Assembly: GCA_022578965.1 (NCBI GenBank)
Contig: MU400850.1
Coordinates: forward strand, 1 to 31,906
DNA from: Xylaria sp. FL1777
Taxonomy: Eukaryota > Ascomycota > Sordariomycetes > Xylariales > Xylariaceae
Reading direction: 5' to 3'
DNA length: 31,906 nt
Shown here: piece by piece, positions 1-10,600 of the stretch
Layout: each line of letters opens with the position of its first letter
Numbering within the stretch: the stretch's first letter is position 1
Notes under the pieces: model-generated
What the model was told of the DNA's origin: nothing
Databases searched by the model: none
Seen by the model: only the letters and a program-made list of their open reading frames with translations
Program-made: the position numbers and the translations under genes

Positions 1-807
1 TTTTAATTTTTTTTTATAATAATAATAAAATGCTATTTTAAATAAAGTTTAATATAAATTAAAAAAGCTTTTATATTTATAAATTTATTATAAAGTTTTA
101 AAGCAATAAATTTAAAACTTTTAATATTTAGCATTTTTAATATTATAAATAATTTTAATAATAAAAATAGTAGTAATAATAAAAAGTTAAGTTTTTTATT
201 TTAAATTATTATTTTAAGTATAATAATAATAAAAATAAGCATTAAGTTTACTAATAGTAATATTAATATTAGTTATAATATAATTATTTATTTAAAGCTT
301 TAATTTATTGTTATAATAGCAGTTATTATTATTGCTTTAATTATTATAGCTAATATTTATATTAGTTTAAAAGTTATAACGCTTAATATTTAAGCTGCTT
401 TTTAAGTTAAAACAACTAGTTTGCTTTATAATGCTAGCATTAATATTAATTCTTTTTTATTATTACTATTTAACTTTTTTTTTTTTATTATTGCTTTTTT
501 TTTAATAAAAGTAGCTAATAAAAATACTAAAGTTTATTATTTTAATATATTACTAGTTTTAAAAATCTTTAAGATTTTTAAACTTAATTTTTAACTTTTT
601 GTTTTTAATAATATAACTTAAATCTAGTTTATTAATTATTAAATAAAGTTTATTTACATAATGCTATTTAGCATTTTTGTTTTTTAAATATTTTTTTAGT
701 ATATTTTTAAAAGTTTATTTTGTAAATTGTTTATTACTTAATTTTTTATACTAATATTTGTTTTTATATGTTAAGTTTTATTAATTAAAGAGCTATTAAA
801 GTATAAT

Positions 808-1347
808 AAACCTGTTATATATTAATATAACAGGTTTGCTTTTAAGGTTTTAATTTGCAAGTAATAATAAAATCCTTAATAGTAGTCCATTAAAAAAGTT
901 TTTAAAATACTTTTATTATTATATATTAATAGAAGTCTTAAAAGATTAAAAATAATAAATATATTAGTGCTTAGCAGTTATAAAAAATTAATAGCTAAAA
1001 AACTAAAACTAAGTAAGTAATTAAATATAAAAAATATATAATTATATAAACAAAAAAAACAGTAGTAGTAATTTATAAACGTTATTTTTTTTAATAAACT
1101 TAACGCTATATTGTTTTAAGTTTAAAGCTTAATAAACTTAACGCTTAAGTTTATAAGCTTAATAAATTTAACGCTTAAGTTTATTAAGTTTAAAGCTTAA
1201 TAAACTTAATGCTTAAGTTTATTGAGTTTATGCATTAAACTATTATAGTAGTTTAAATATATATTCTTTTAACGAATAAAACTCCTTTTATGTATATCTT
1301 TTTTACACTTAGCTTTTTAACTAGCCTAGTTAGCCTATTTTGTAACA
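808..1347 (+). repeat. Dispersed AT-rich repeat, copy 1 (form A)
   Basis: This is the best-preserved form A copy of a repeat found four times in the left block. It opens with a palindrome (808-837; 13-bp arms AAACCTGTTATAT and its complement around ATTA). A shared section of about 240 bp follows, to an A-rich run near 1050. The form A tail contains three imperfect palindromes of the pattern AATAAACTTAA-CGC-TTAAG (about 1130-1225) and ends in TTTTGTAACAG. The two ends share only a short inverted motif, CTGTTA. It has no coding capacity, so a non-autonomous (MITE-like) element is plausible. The ends are my estimate, and no target-site duplication could be confirmed. Confidence 0.6.
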
Positions 1348-1745
1348 GTTTTTAAGGTATTTTTATTACTATGCATTAATAAAAGTTTTAAAGAATTAAA
1401 AATAATAAATGTATTAATGCTTAGTAATTATAAAAAATTAATAGCTAAAAAACTAGAACTAAATAAATAACTAAATATAAAAAGTATATAATTATATAAA
1501 CAAAAAAAAGGTAAAAAAAATAATAACTTTTTTTAAATTACTATAAGTTTAATAAGCATTAAATTATTATAAGCTTAATAAGCTTTAAATTACTGTAAGC
1601 CTAGTAAGCCTTAAATTATTATAAGCTTAGTAAGCTAAATAAGTTATTATATAACTTTAGCTTTAGCTAGCAAAAAAAGAGGTGCAAAGTATATGCAAAG
1701 GCATTAAGCTGCTTTAAAGGCCACCTTAGTGCTAATTTTATAACA
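1348..1745 (+). repeat. Dispersed AT-rich repeat, copy 2 (form B, 5' truncated)
   Basis: This copy starts exactly where copy 1 ends, at a point corresponding to about base 898 in copy 1, so it lacks the opening palindrome and roughly the first 90 bases. It carries the shared section (for example TTAATAGCTAAAAAACTA) and then the form B tail. That tail has short tandem units built on AAGCTTAGTAAGC, then GCTAGCAAAAAAAG, and ends near TTTTATAACA. The abutting junction suggests either nested insertion or recombination between copies. The junction is seen directly; the mechanism is inference. Confidence 0.55.
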
Positions 1746-2487
1746 CTATTATTATTATATTAATTATTTAAGCTTTTAATTAAAAGCTTTTATTTATAAT
1801 AAATATTAACTTAAATATATATTATATTAAAGCATATTTAATATAGCTATATTTTTATAAAATAATTATATTTTTATATTTAATAGTATATTTTTTAAAA
1901 AAGCTTAAAGCATACTAATTACATTATTTAATATAAAAAAAAAAGTTGCTAATTATAATATTAATATTTTAATATTAGTAGCATTAAGTAAAAAGCAAAA
2001 AAATTACTATTTATATAAATTATAAATCTTTTATAATAATAAAAACAAAAATAAAACAATTAATAAAAATAGTATATTTTTTAAATACTATTAAATATTT
2101 TAGCATAAAAATTATATATAAAATAAACAAATTAAATGTTTTAGTAAACTAACTATTAAAACTATTAATTATATTAGTTTTTTTATTAATAAAAGCTAAA
2201 AATAATATAAAATTATTACTAAAAGCTAAAATATAACTAATAATACTACTATAATATTTTAATATTATAAATTTATAAGCTATTTTTAAAAATCTTTGTT
2301 TTAAAACTAAATTATTATATAATATAAATTTAAAATAAATAAAATAGCATTTTATTAAAAAAAATAATATATTATTTAAGCTAATTAATTATAAATAAAC
2401 TTTAAAAAACTTTTTATATTTAGTTAATATAGCATTTTAAGCTATAGCGCTTTTAAAAGTGCTTAAAGTACTAAAATTATTATGTAA

Positions 2488-3001
2488 TAAACTTATTATA
2501 CACTAATATAACAAGTTTGCTTTTAGAGTTTTAATTTGCAGGTAATAATAAAATTTTTAACAATAGTTTATTAAAGAGGTTTTTAGGGTACTTTTATTAC
2601 TATACATTAATAAAAGTTTTAAAAAATTAAAAGTAATAAATATATTAATGCTTAACAATTATAAAAAATTAATAGCTAAAAAACTAAAACTAAGTAAGTA
2701 ATTAAATATAAAAAATGCATAATTATATAAACAAAAAAAAAGTAAAAAAAGTAGTAACCTTTTTTAAATTACTGCAAGTTTAGTAAGCACTAAATTATTA
2801 TAAGCTTAGTAAGCCTTGAATTATTGTAAGCTTGGTAAGCCTTGGATTACTATAAGCCTAGTAAGCCAAGTAAGTTATTACGTAACTTTGGCTCTAGCTA
2901 GCAAAAGAAAAAGTGCAAGGTATGTGTGGAGGCATTAGTGCAAAGTATGTGTAAAAGCATTAGGCCGCTCCAAAGGCCACCCTTGTGCTTATTTCGTAAC
3001 A
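2488..3001 (+). repeat. Dispersed AT-rich repeat, copy 3 (form B, least mutated tail)
   Basis: This is a full-length form B copy. It opens with a decayed version of the palindrome (about 2489-2517), carries the shared section, then the tandem unit tail (about 2767-2875). The tail retains more G and C than elsewhere, for example CTTGGTAAGCCTTGGATTAC. It ends in CTTATTTCGTAACA. Because it is the least degraded copy, it is the best guide to the ancestral sequence: many of its C or G positions are T or A in copy 2, as expected for C-to-T mutation on both strands. It has no open frame of useful length. Confidence 0.6.
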
Positions 3002-3815
3002 TATTATAAAATACAAAAAACATATATATTAACTTAAAGTATACTATTATTAAAAACTTAATTTAAAAGCTAAATAAATATTTTTAGCACTTAAAAGCTA
3101 TATTTATTACTTAATAAATTATTACTAAATATAATTAATATTAATTAATAAAATTATTATTAAATAAACTTTTAAACTTATAATTTATTATATTATTTTT
3201 ATTATTTATATATTAAACTATAAATTATATATTTATAGTTAATTTTAAGCTATTAATATATATTAAATATATTATTATATAAATTAAAACAAAAATAATG
3301 CTTAATATTAATTTTAAAGCAATAAAACTATTAATTAAATAAATTAGCAAAATGTTTAGTTTTTTTAAAAAATAAATAAGCAATAATATAAATATATTTA
3401 TAAGCAAAAAAACAATTAATTAATATAAATTAAATAGTTTTATTATAAAGTTAATTATATTTAAAAAACTTAAAAATAATAGCAAAATTGAAAAAACTAA
3501 TAATAATATTAAGTAAATTATGCTATATAAAAATTTAATTTATTGCTATTTTAATTTTTAAACTTTATTAAAAGTAGCTATTTATATATATAATTAAACT
3601 TTAAAGCTTAATAGCTATAATAACTATTTTTTGCTATTTAAAATATAACTATTAAATTAGTAATTAGTTATAAAAATTACTAATTATATTAAAAATTTAA
3701 ACAAAAAAAAATCAAATTTTAGCAATATTTAGCATAAAACTATAAAGTACTATTAATGCATAACTATTTTAATAGTTTAAAAGCATTAAAAAATTAAATT
3801 TAAGCTTATTATAAT

Positions 3816-4325
3816 AAACCTATTATATATTAATATAACAGGTTTGCTTTTAAGGTTTTAATTTATAAGTAATAATAAGATTTTTAATAGTGGTTTATTA
3901 AGGAGATTTTTGGGGTACTTTTATTATTATGCATTAATAAAGGTTTTAAAAAATTAAAAGTAATAAGTATATTAATGCTTAGCAGTTATAAAAAATTAAT
4001 AGCTAAAAAGCTAAAAACTAAATAAATAATTAAATATAAAAAATGCATAATTATATAAATAAAAAAAACAATAGTAATAATTTATAAACGTTGCTTTTTT
4101 TAATAAACTTAACGCTATATTGTTTTAAGTTTAAAGCTTAATAACTTTAATGCTTAAGTTTATTAAGTTTAAGGCTTAATAAACTTAACGCTTGAATTTA
4201 TTAAATCTATGCATTAAACCTTTATAGTAGTTTAAATATATATTTTTTTAATAAATGAGACTTTTTTTGCGCATGCTTTTTTTACACCTAGCCTTTAACT
4301 AGCTTAATTAGCTCATTTTATAACA
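3816..4325 (+). repeat. Dispersed AT-rich repeat, copy 4 (form A)
   Basis: This is a second form A copy. The opening palindrome (about 3816-3844) has one arm degraded and the other intact (ATATAACAGGTTT). The shared section and the form A tail with AATAAACTTAACGC units follow, and it ends in CATTTTATAACA. Order and spacing match copy 1 throughout, so the two derive from the same element and are not a chance AT-rich match. It is non-coding. Confidence 0.6.
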
Positions 4326-4879
4326 TTTATTTACAAAAAAAAAAAAGTTTAATTAAAACTTATAAAACTAGCAATTAAGTTTTATATATTAAACAATAAA
4401 TTAATAAATTTAAATTATATTATAATAGTTTATAAGTTATTATAAGTTATTATTATAATAATATATATAAATTATAAAGCTTTAAAAAAATAATATTGCT
4501 TAATAAATATAATAATAATAATTTGTTTTTAATTTATAGCAAAAATAACTACTTAATAAAAAGTTTATAATATATTAATAAATATATACTAAAAAAAAAT
4601 AAACAAAAATTAAAAGCGTTAATAATATAAATATTAAAAAATATTTATAAATAGCTTTATTTTTATAAATAGCTAAAATAACTATTTAGCAAAAAAAATA
4701 ATTATAACTTTTAAATAATATAAGCTATAATATATATTATATAATAATTATTATATAAAAACTTAAGAAGTATAAACTAGCTTTACTTAAATTAATAGTA
4801 TTTATATATAGTTTTTTAGTACTATACTTAGGAAATGTTTTTTTTCTAACATCTACCTTTTTAAGTACAGACCTAACTT

Positions 4880-5323
4880 TACGTAGTAATTACAAAGTTC
4901 TGGGCTAGTATTTAGAAGGCACATAGGTAGCTTCCCCGGTCCTTGCGTCAGTGAGTCCGTTATCGATATGCTGGGTTACATATCTTAGGTAGTCTAATTA
5001 ACATTATCTAATCAGTACTACGTACTGTAAAAGGAGTCAGGTATCGGCAAAACTTGTTTCCGTGCAACGAAAGTGGTCCCGCCCAATCTTCAAATCCCAA
5101 ATCGTGGCCTCAATTGACACGGCAGCTGGAACTAAATGCAACCCCAGGTCAATTAGGGAAGCTTAACAATATTACTTTACTCCATACACTTCATGTCCCT
5201 GTCTTGACAACACTAATCACGCTATTTCACTCTTTTCTCTTTTTAACACACACGACATTCATCGCATTTGACAGGATATAATAATTTCATTTCCGTTCTT
5301 TTCCTTTCACTGTCTATTCTGAA
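4880..5323. other. Isochore border and SBH1 upstream region
   Basis: The sequence here is GC-balanced and has no supported gene. It spans the shift from AT-rich to normal DNA and the promoter and leader of SBH1. A pyrimidine-rich stretch (about 5280-5320) directly precedes the start codon. A 75-codon frame at 5054-5281 has no family resemblance and lies where the leader should be, so I do not call it. Confidence 0.6.
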
Positions 5324-5953
5324 ATGGTATGTTATTGTTGTTGTTGTCAACGTTGTCTAAACATCTTCCCTATCGCCTCGGATTCAAGCCTAGTCATGTC
5401 GCGAAGAGCTCTCATCACAGCAACTCACCCCCAATCCCACTCTCAGTCCTCTAACATCTACTACGGAGAAATGTATCTAATATAATGCCATCTTTTTAGT
5501 CTTCTCCCCGCGCCTCTTCACCCGTCTCCTCGCCCGCTGCGTCAGGCGCGAGCACCGGCCGACCTGCATCTCCAGCTCCCCCGGGAGGTGCCCGAACTGC
5601 CATCCGACGGCGAGCCGCCGCCGATCAGAAAGAAAAGATCGCCAATGTGCGACCTAGTAGCACAAGAGCGGCCGGTGCTGGCGGTAGCAGCAGCACAATG
5701 CTGAGTACGTGGAATAGGGGCATCGAGACATGATAGCAGAGCAGCATTGACATTTATTCAGAACTATACACCGATGAATCACCCGGCTTGAAGGTTGACC
5801 CTGTCGTCGTCTTGGTTTTGTCTCTCGTCTTTATCTTCAGCGTTGTCGCTTTGCACAGTACGTCGTCTATAGACTTCTGATTTGACAACAGGAGATAGTG
5901 GGCTAACTCACTCGATAGTCATTGCCAAAATCACCCGGAAATTCTCGAGCTAA
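5324..5953 (+). CDS. SBH1: Sec61 translocon beta subunit (Sbh1/Sec61-beta)
   Basis: Small tail-anchored subunit of the heterotrimeric Sec61 channel, which moves nascent proteins into the ER. The exons I reconstruct are 5324-5326, 5500-5704, 5762-5857 and 5919-5953, giving 112 aa. The first coding exon is just ATG, followed by a GTATGT donor. The second begins with Ser-Ser-Pro, giving the Ser/Pro/Ala-rich cytosolic start typical of fungal Sec61 beta. The RTAIRRRAA segment and the GGSSSTMLKLYTDESPGLK stretch (about residues 65-80) are the family hallmark. A single hydrophobic segment (about 83-104, PVVVLVLSLVFIFSVVALHI) is followed by a short basic tail (KITRKFSS), as in C-tail-anchored ER proteins. 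The splice sites keep frame at all three junctions. The call is secure; the ATG-only exon is the one part needing RNA support. Confidence 0.95.
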
Positions 5954-7631
5954 AAGACTTTCCGAACAACAACCAAGCAGGAAAACCAGAATAACCAGTT
6001 TGCGTATATGTCTACGATGGCGCGGCTCCATTTAATCCGCTGCGACTCGCAACATAAAACTTTGCAGCAAGAAGAGAAGGGAGATGGAGAAGGACACGAT
6101 ATCGGCGCTGGTGCTATAAACGAATGATATGCCTAGGTACCAAGTCAGACACTAAGCCTTGGCCGATTTGGCTTAGCATCAATTGTATCATATACCTACC
6201 TTGTAGGCTCATAGCAAAAAGTTTCTTTTCTGCGTCGATTCTCATAATTTCTTAAACCACATAGCCGAGACCCAAATCTCCAGCTGCGTGCAGTCCGATA
6301 TCAGCCATGGATTCCTTCTGCCAGCAACAACCCATTTGCCATTGACTCGATAGCAACGCCTTTAATATCTAGCTTATATTGTTAAATGTCATCTGCTTGA
6401 ATCATGCGACATAATCATCGAGCCTCCTACACCCAGCCATAGCTCAAGTGTAAGTATCTAGGTGGTCATCTATAGCTGTTGCACACTTAAATTAGAGCGG
6501 TCCCCAGCAAGGGCCCTGGTATCGATAGCCACTCTCTTTTGTAGAGCTTAAGACGTGTCATGGTCTCATAATGAAAGTTGACAAACATGAAGAATCATAG
6601 ACCTCTATCCTTGGTGGGTCGCGGGAGCTGGGATGTACATATACTATACCTTACGCATAGTGAGGTACGCAACTCTAGGTTCCGTTACCTCCGAGCCTAG
6701 CTTAGCTACCTACATACATATGTAGGTCCTTAATTAAGTAGGAAGTAGGTACCTGTTTTACAGACGCCTCTACTGATTAGGTACCTACCTTAGGCAGGTA
6801 GGTACGGTACTAAGTAACTTGCTGTGTACGTTTCTACATTAAAGCTACTACTAGGTATACCATCTCTTCCTCCTACTAACCTAGAAAAAGCCTTTCACTT
6901 CGATTGTTTCCACAAGTTTACACACATATAATCAATCTTCAACATCTACTCTATATCATTCCGAGGTAAAGATATAGATCTCGTGCCAGCACTGCCTATA
7001 CTACCAGTAACATTGCAAGTTTAGCGTCTTTACTAAGTCCACGTCAGGAGGGTGGCGTCGGAGTAATAAATGCGGGGCAGCCCGGCGAGAGAAAGAGAGG
7101 GAGAATCCACATCGTGTTCTTGGCACATTTAGTCGTGACTTCAAGGCGTCTTTCCCTTTTCCATACTTACACACACCCACGGAACTGCTCCGTGACCCTC
7201 GATGACAGCACGCAACACAACGCAACGCAAGAACACAACACACCACGGCTCACCACAACACGTGCTTGGTCATGTGCAGACCTGCCTCGTGAAACTGCGA
7301 ATAACGACGCTACTAAACCATCGTCGCAGCAGGTTGCGCTCCTACCGCTAACTTCGATGGGGTCGTAATAGATGTCGCCCGCCGCCAACCCTTACTTTCG
7401 GCCCATCTGAACGAACACCACCGCCGCGACGTCACGTCGTCGCCGCTACCACTGCCGACAGCCATCACCTCCCTCCTCCATTGTCCGGCAATGCGACCGC
7501 AACTCCACATCCCCGTGTGGACGCGTCACTAGAGCATCGGAGGACGACCTTCTAGTCTTTATAGTTCTCCCGACTGTAAATCCTGATAACTACACTAAAT
7601 CCCCGCGAGATCGAGCTGCGTGCTGTTCACT
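5954..7631. other. SBH1-TAF1 intergenic region
   Basis: No gene is recognised in these 1.7 kb. The region should hold the SBH1 3' end and the TAF1 promoter and leader. Between about 6,640 and 6,820 it is crowded with ACCTAC/GTAGGT motifs in both orientations, including the pair ACCTACATA-CA-TATGTAGGT. The last 400 bases before TAF1 are C-rich with repeated ACAACGC-like text. Short frames here overlap each other on both strands and look like nothing known. Confidence 0.6.
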
Positions 7632-10600
7632 ATGGGTGACCCTCTGCAGCCTCCTTCTGCGGAAGTCTCCGACGCTCCGAAGCTCAACGGCATCTCCGAC
7701 ATCCCCAGTCCCATCATCAAGGAAGAAGCCATGGACGACCAAAACCCCTCCTCTTTCGAGGATATCGACTGGGCCGAGCAGGAGCGGAGGGATGAAGAAG
7801 ATATGAAGATGATGTTCAACGACGATCCCAGAGGCTCACAGGCCAACGGTCTCGACCTGCACACATTCGGCGACAAGGTTATCGATCAGACAGACAAAGC
7901 TGACGATGCTGTCGATTTTGAAGATATGAGCGACGATGATCTTGCCAGTGATTCCGGATCTATCGATGCACTCCCCGACACGGGTACCTCCCATATCCCA
8001 GGCTTGACAGAAGACGACGGCACAAGTCATGACACTGATCACCTCGACGATCTGTTTGGTGGCGGTCTCGAAGGCGATAATGACTATATGCCCTCATCTC
8101 CCCCGCCTGAAGATACTGCTGCTGTCACCATCGTTACCAAGGACAATGCGACTACCATTGCGGCGCCCGAAAAACAGTCGATTGCGAACCTAGAGCCCAA
8201 TGCACATGATGAGGCAGAGAACGAGAACAAGAATGGGAACGAGAATGACGGGGAGATCGATACGGCACGCGAGGTAACGGACGAGGCTTGGCAGAACATG
8301 AGCTTCGAGGAGCGCTGGAAACTTAACTTCCCTCAATACAGCGTGTCCATTGACAAGTGGATTGGCCAGACTGACGAGGGGATGCAAAAACCTTTGCAGA
8401 GCGCCGAAGACTTAGTACGCGAGAAGTTTCCCCATTTTTCCGAGCATAAAGTTCTTCACTTCAACAAGCTGCTCCCAGAGTGGCCTGCAGAGTTCCAGTA
8501 CAAGGAGCCTGCGAATAAGGATAAGGACCCTCCCGAATTTGTGCCTACCAAGCTTGAACTGGAACTTGACGCCGACTGTTCCAAGCTCTTCCGCATTCCC
8601 GATAATGCCTTAACCATAGCCAACCAGCGGGCTACATACCATGACATGGATGATTGGGCGAACCGTTTCGGTGGTGCTACTCTGCTTGGCCCAGAGGACG
8701 GCTTATCTGATACAGATGACGAAGAGCTTGTAGGAGGGTTTAGTCTCGACGAGATATCGACCATATGCCAAGACTGGTGCTCTCTTGGCGATCGACAGCC
8801 ACAGTCCAAGGCAAATGCGACGGCCATATTAGGTACGGATGTTGACGAGGAGATGGACGATTGGGATCGGGAGTTTCTCCAGTCGCAACCTAAGGTGAAA
8901 CGACCAAAGTACGAACCTGGTCTTCCAGCTATATCGTCTTATGAGACTTGGGGTATTGATGACTTCGAGGAGGCTACGCGGCAGTCCAGCAAGCGTGTAC
9001 GCCTAGATCCCAGTGATCCATATCTCCTACTTGAAGACGTACAGTCGGCACGGCCTTCTAAACGCCAGAAATTGGAGGAGAAGACCAAGCGCATGGCGAG
9101 CGGTCAACTCCGGAGAGATGTCATGCGTCATTTCAACATCTCCAACGACGACGCATACGACGCATTGAAGAACAATCACAAGAGCAAAGTCCGAGCTACA
9201 TTGTCCAGTGTCGGTGTAGAACATAGTTTACCGGCTCTCAAATTGACGTTTCCCTTCTATCGGACGAAGCTAGATGGGCAACCTTGGGAATTCCATCGCA
9301 GGAAGTTTGACATAGACAGGATCGTGAAGCACAACATCGGCGTCCGGAAGCCCGGCAAGGTCAGACGAAAGGATATCAAAGGTCGGAGCACTCAAGAGAT
9401 ATTCAAGACTACTAAAGATCTTAGCCTCAACGACAACTCCACTGCTGTGCTTTTTGAATACAGCGAACAGTTTCCCACTGTGCTGTCCAATTTCGGCATG
9501 GGTAACCGCGTCATCAACTACTACCGCCGCAAGGAACGGGGCGACGATGAAAAGATACCCAAACTCGACATTGGCGAGACGCATCCCCTCCTCCCCGAGG
9601 ACAGGTCACCATTCAGCATCTTTGGCACTGTTGATCCTGGTGAAACTGTTCCTACTCTTCACAACGAGATGTATCGCGCGCCAATCTTCAAGCACGAGCC
9701 ACGTCCGAATGATTTCCTTCTTGGGCATACCACCAACGCTACAGAGGGTCCGAGGTGGTTCCTCCGTAATATCGACCATGTGTACACGGTTGGCCAAGCT
9801 TTCCCTTCGATGGAGGTGCCTGGACCTCATGCCAGGAAAGTTACCAACACGTCAAAGAATAGACTGAAAATGATTGCATTCCGCATGATGAAGCAGAAAG
9901 AAACGCAAGATGTCTCTCTAAAGGAAATTACGCCACATGTCTTCGAGAAAGAAGATCCACAAAATAGACAGAAGTTGAAGGAATTCCTTGATTATAGTAA
10001 GGAAACAAAGACCTGGCATCTCAAGGAGAGTGAAACAATGATGGATGAGGCGGCTATTCGTGCTATGATCAAGCCTGAGGATGTATGCCTCGTAGAAGCA
10101 ATGCAAGTCGGCCAGCAGTTGATGGAGAATGCTGGCTTCGACCCCAAGGACAAGGATGACAATGAGGACGGCGTGGATGAACCCCTTGTTGTTCAATTGG
10201 CACCATGGCGAATCTCTAAAAATTTCCTCGACGCAAGCGCTGGCAAGGCAATGGTTGCCCTACATGGAGAGGGTGATCCTACCGGTCATGGGTTAGGGTT
10301 CAGTTTCATCAAAACGTCTATGAAGGGTGGCTACATCAATGCCGTGCAAGGTCCACTGGCTACATCGGCAGACGCCATCGAGCGCGAACGCAAAGCCAAC
10401 GGAGGGCATTCCTACAATGTCAAGAAACAACAGGATATGTACAATGCAGCCATCCGTGAGATTTGGGAACGACAGAAAACTACACTCAATGATAGCACTA
10501 CCCACGATGATTCCGACGTGCTCGACACTGCTAACGAAGATGATCGCTTTAACCATAGGCACGTTGATGCCACACCTGCCCCGGTAGATGATGGACGAAG

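Larger units (their letters stand above)
1..4880. other. AT-rich, RIP-like isochore (left)
   Basis: This block is almost entirely A and T, with stops in all frames and no credible gene. The only long reading frame (about 3225-3407, minus) is a low-complexity Ile/Leu/Tyr string that the base composition explains. Surviving C is mostly inside GC or AC steps, while TC/GA, CC/GG and CG are nearly absent in the most degraded parts. Composition returns to normal between about 4,740 and 4,900. The block holds four copies of a dispersed repeat, listed separately. A silenced, RIP-mutated transposon graveyard is the natural reading. That is inference from composition and repeat content; no RIP index was calculated. 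Confidence 0.85.

Noticed and set aside
3225..3407. 60-codon minus-strand frame in the AT-rich block
   Set aside because: Low-complexity Ile/Leu/Tyr string produced by base composition.
808..4325. Repeat array as a CRISPR-like structure
   Set aside because: Units are hundreds of bases long, irregularly spaced and in a eukaryotic nuclear context.
5054..5281. 75-codon plus-strand frame before Sec61 beta
   Set aside because: No family resemblance, and it overlaps the expected promoter and leader of SBH1.
7620..7631. Start of TAF1 at 7620
   Set aside because: The codon there is GTG; the first ATG in frame is 7632, in good context.
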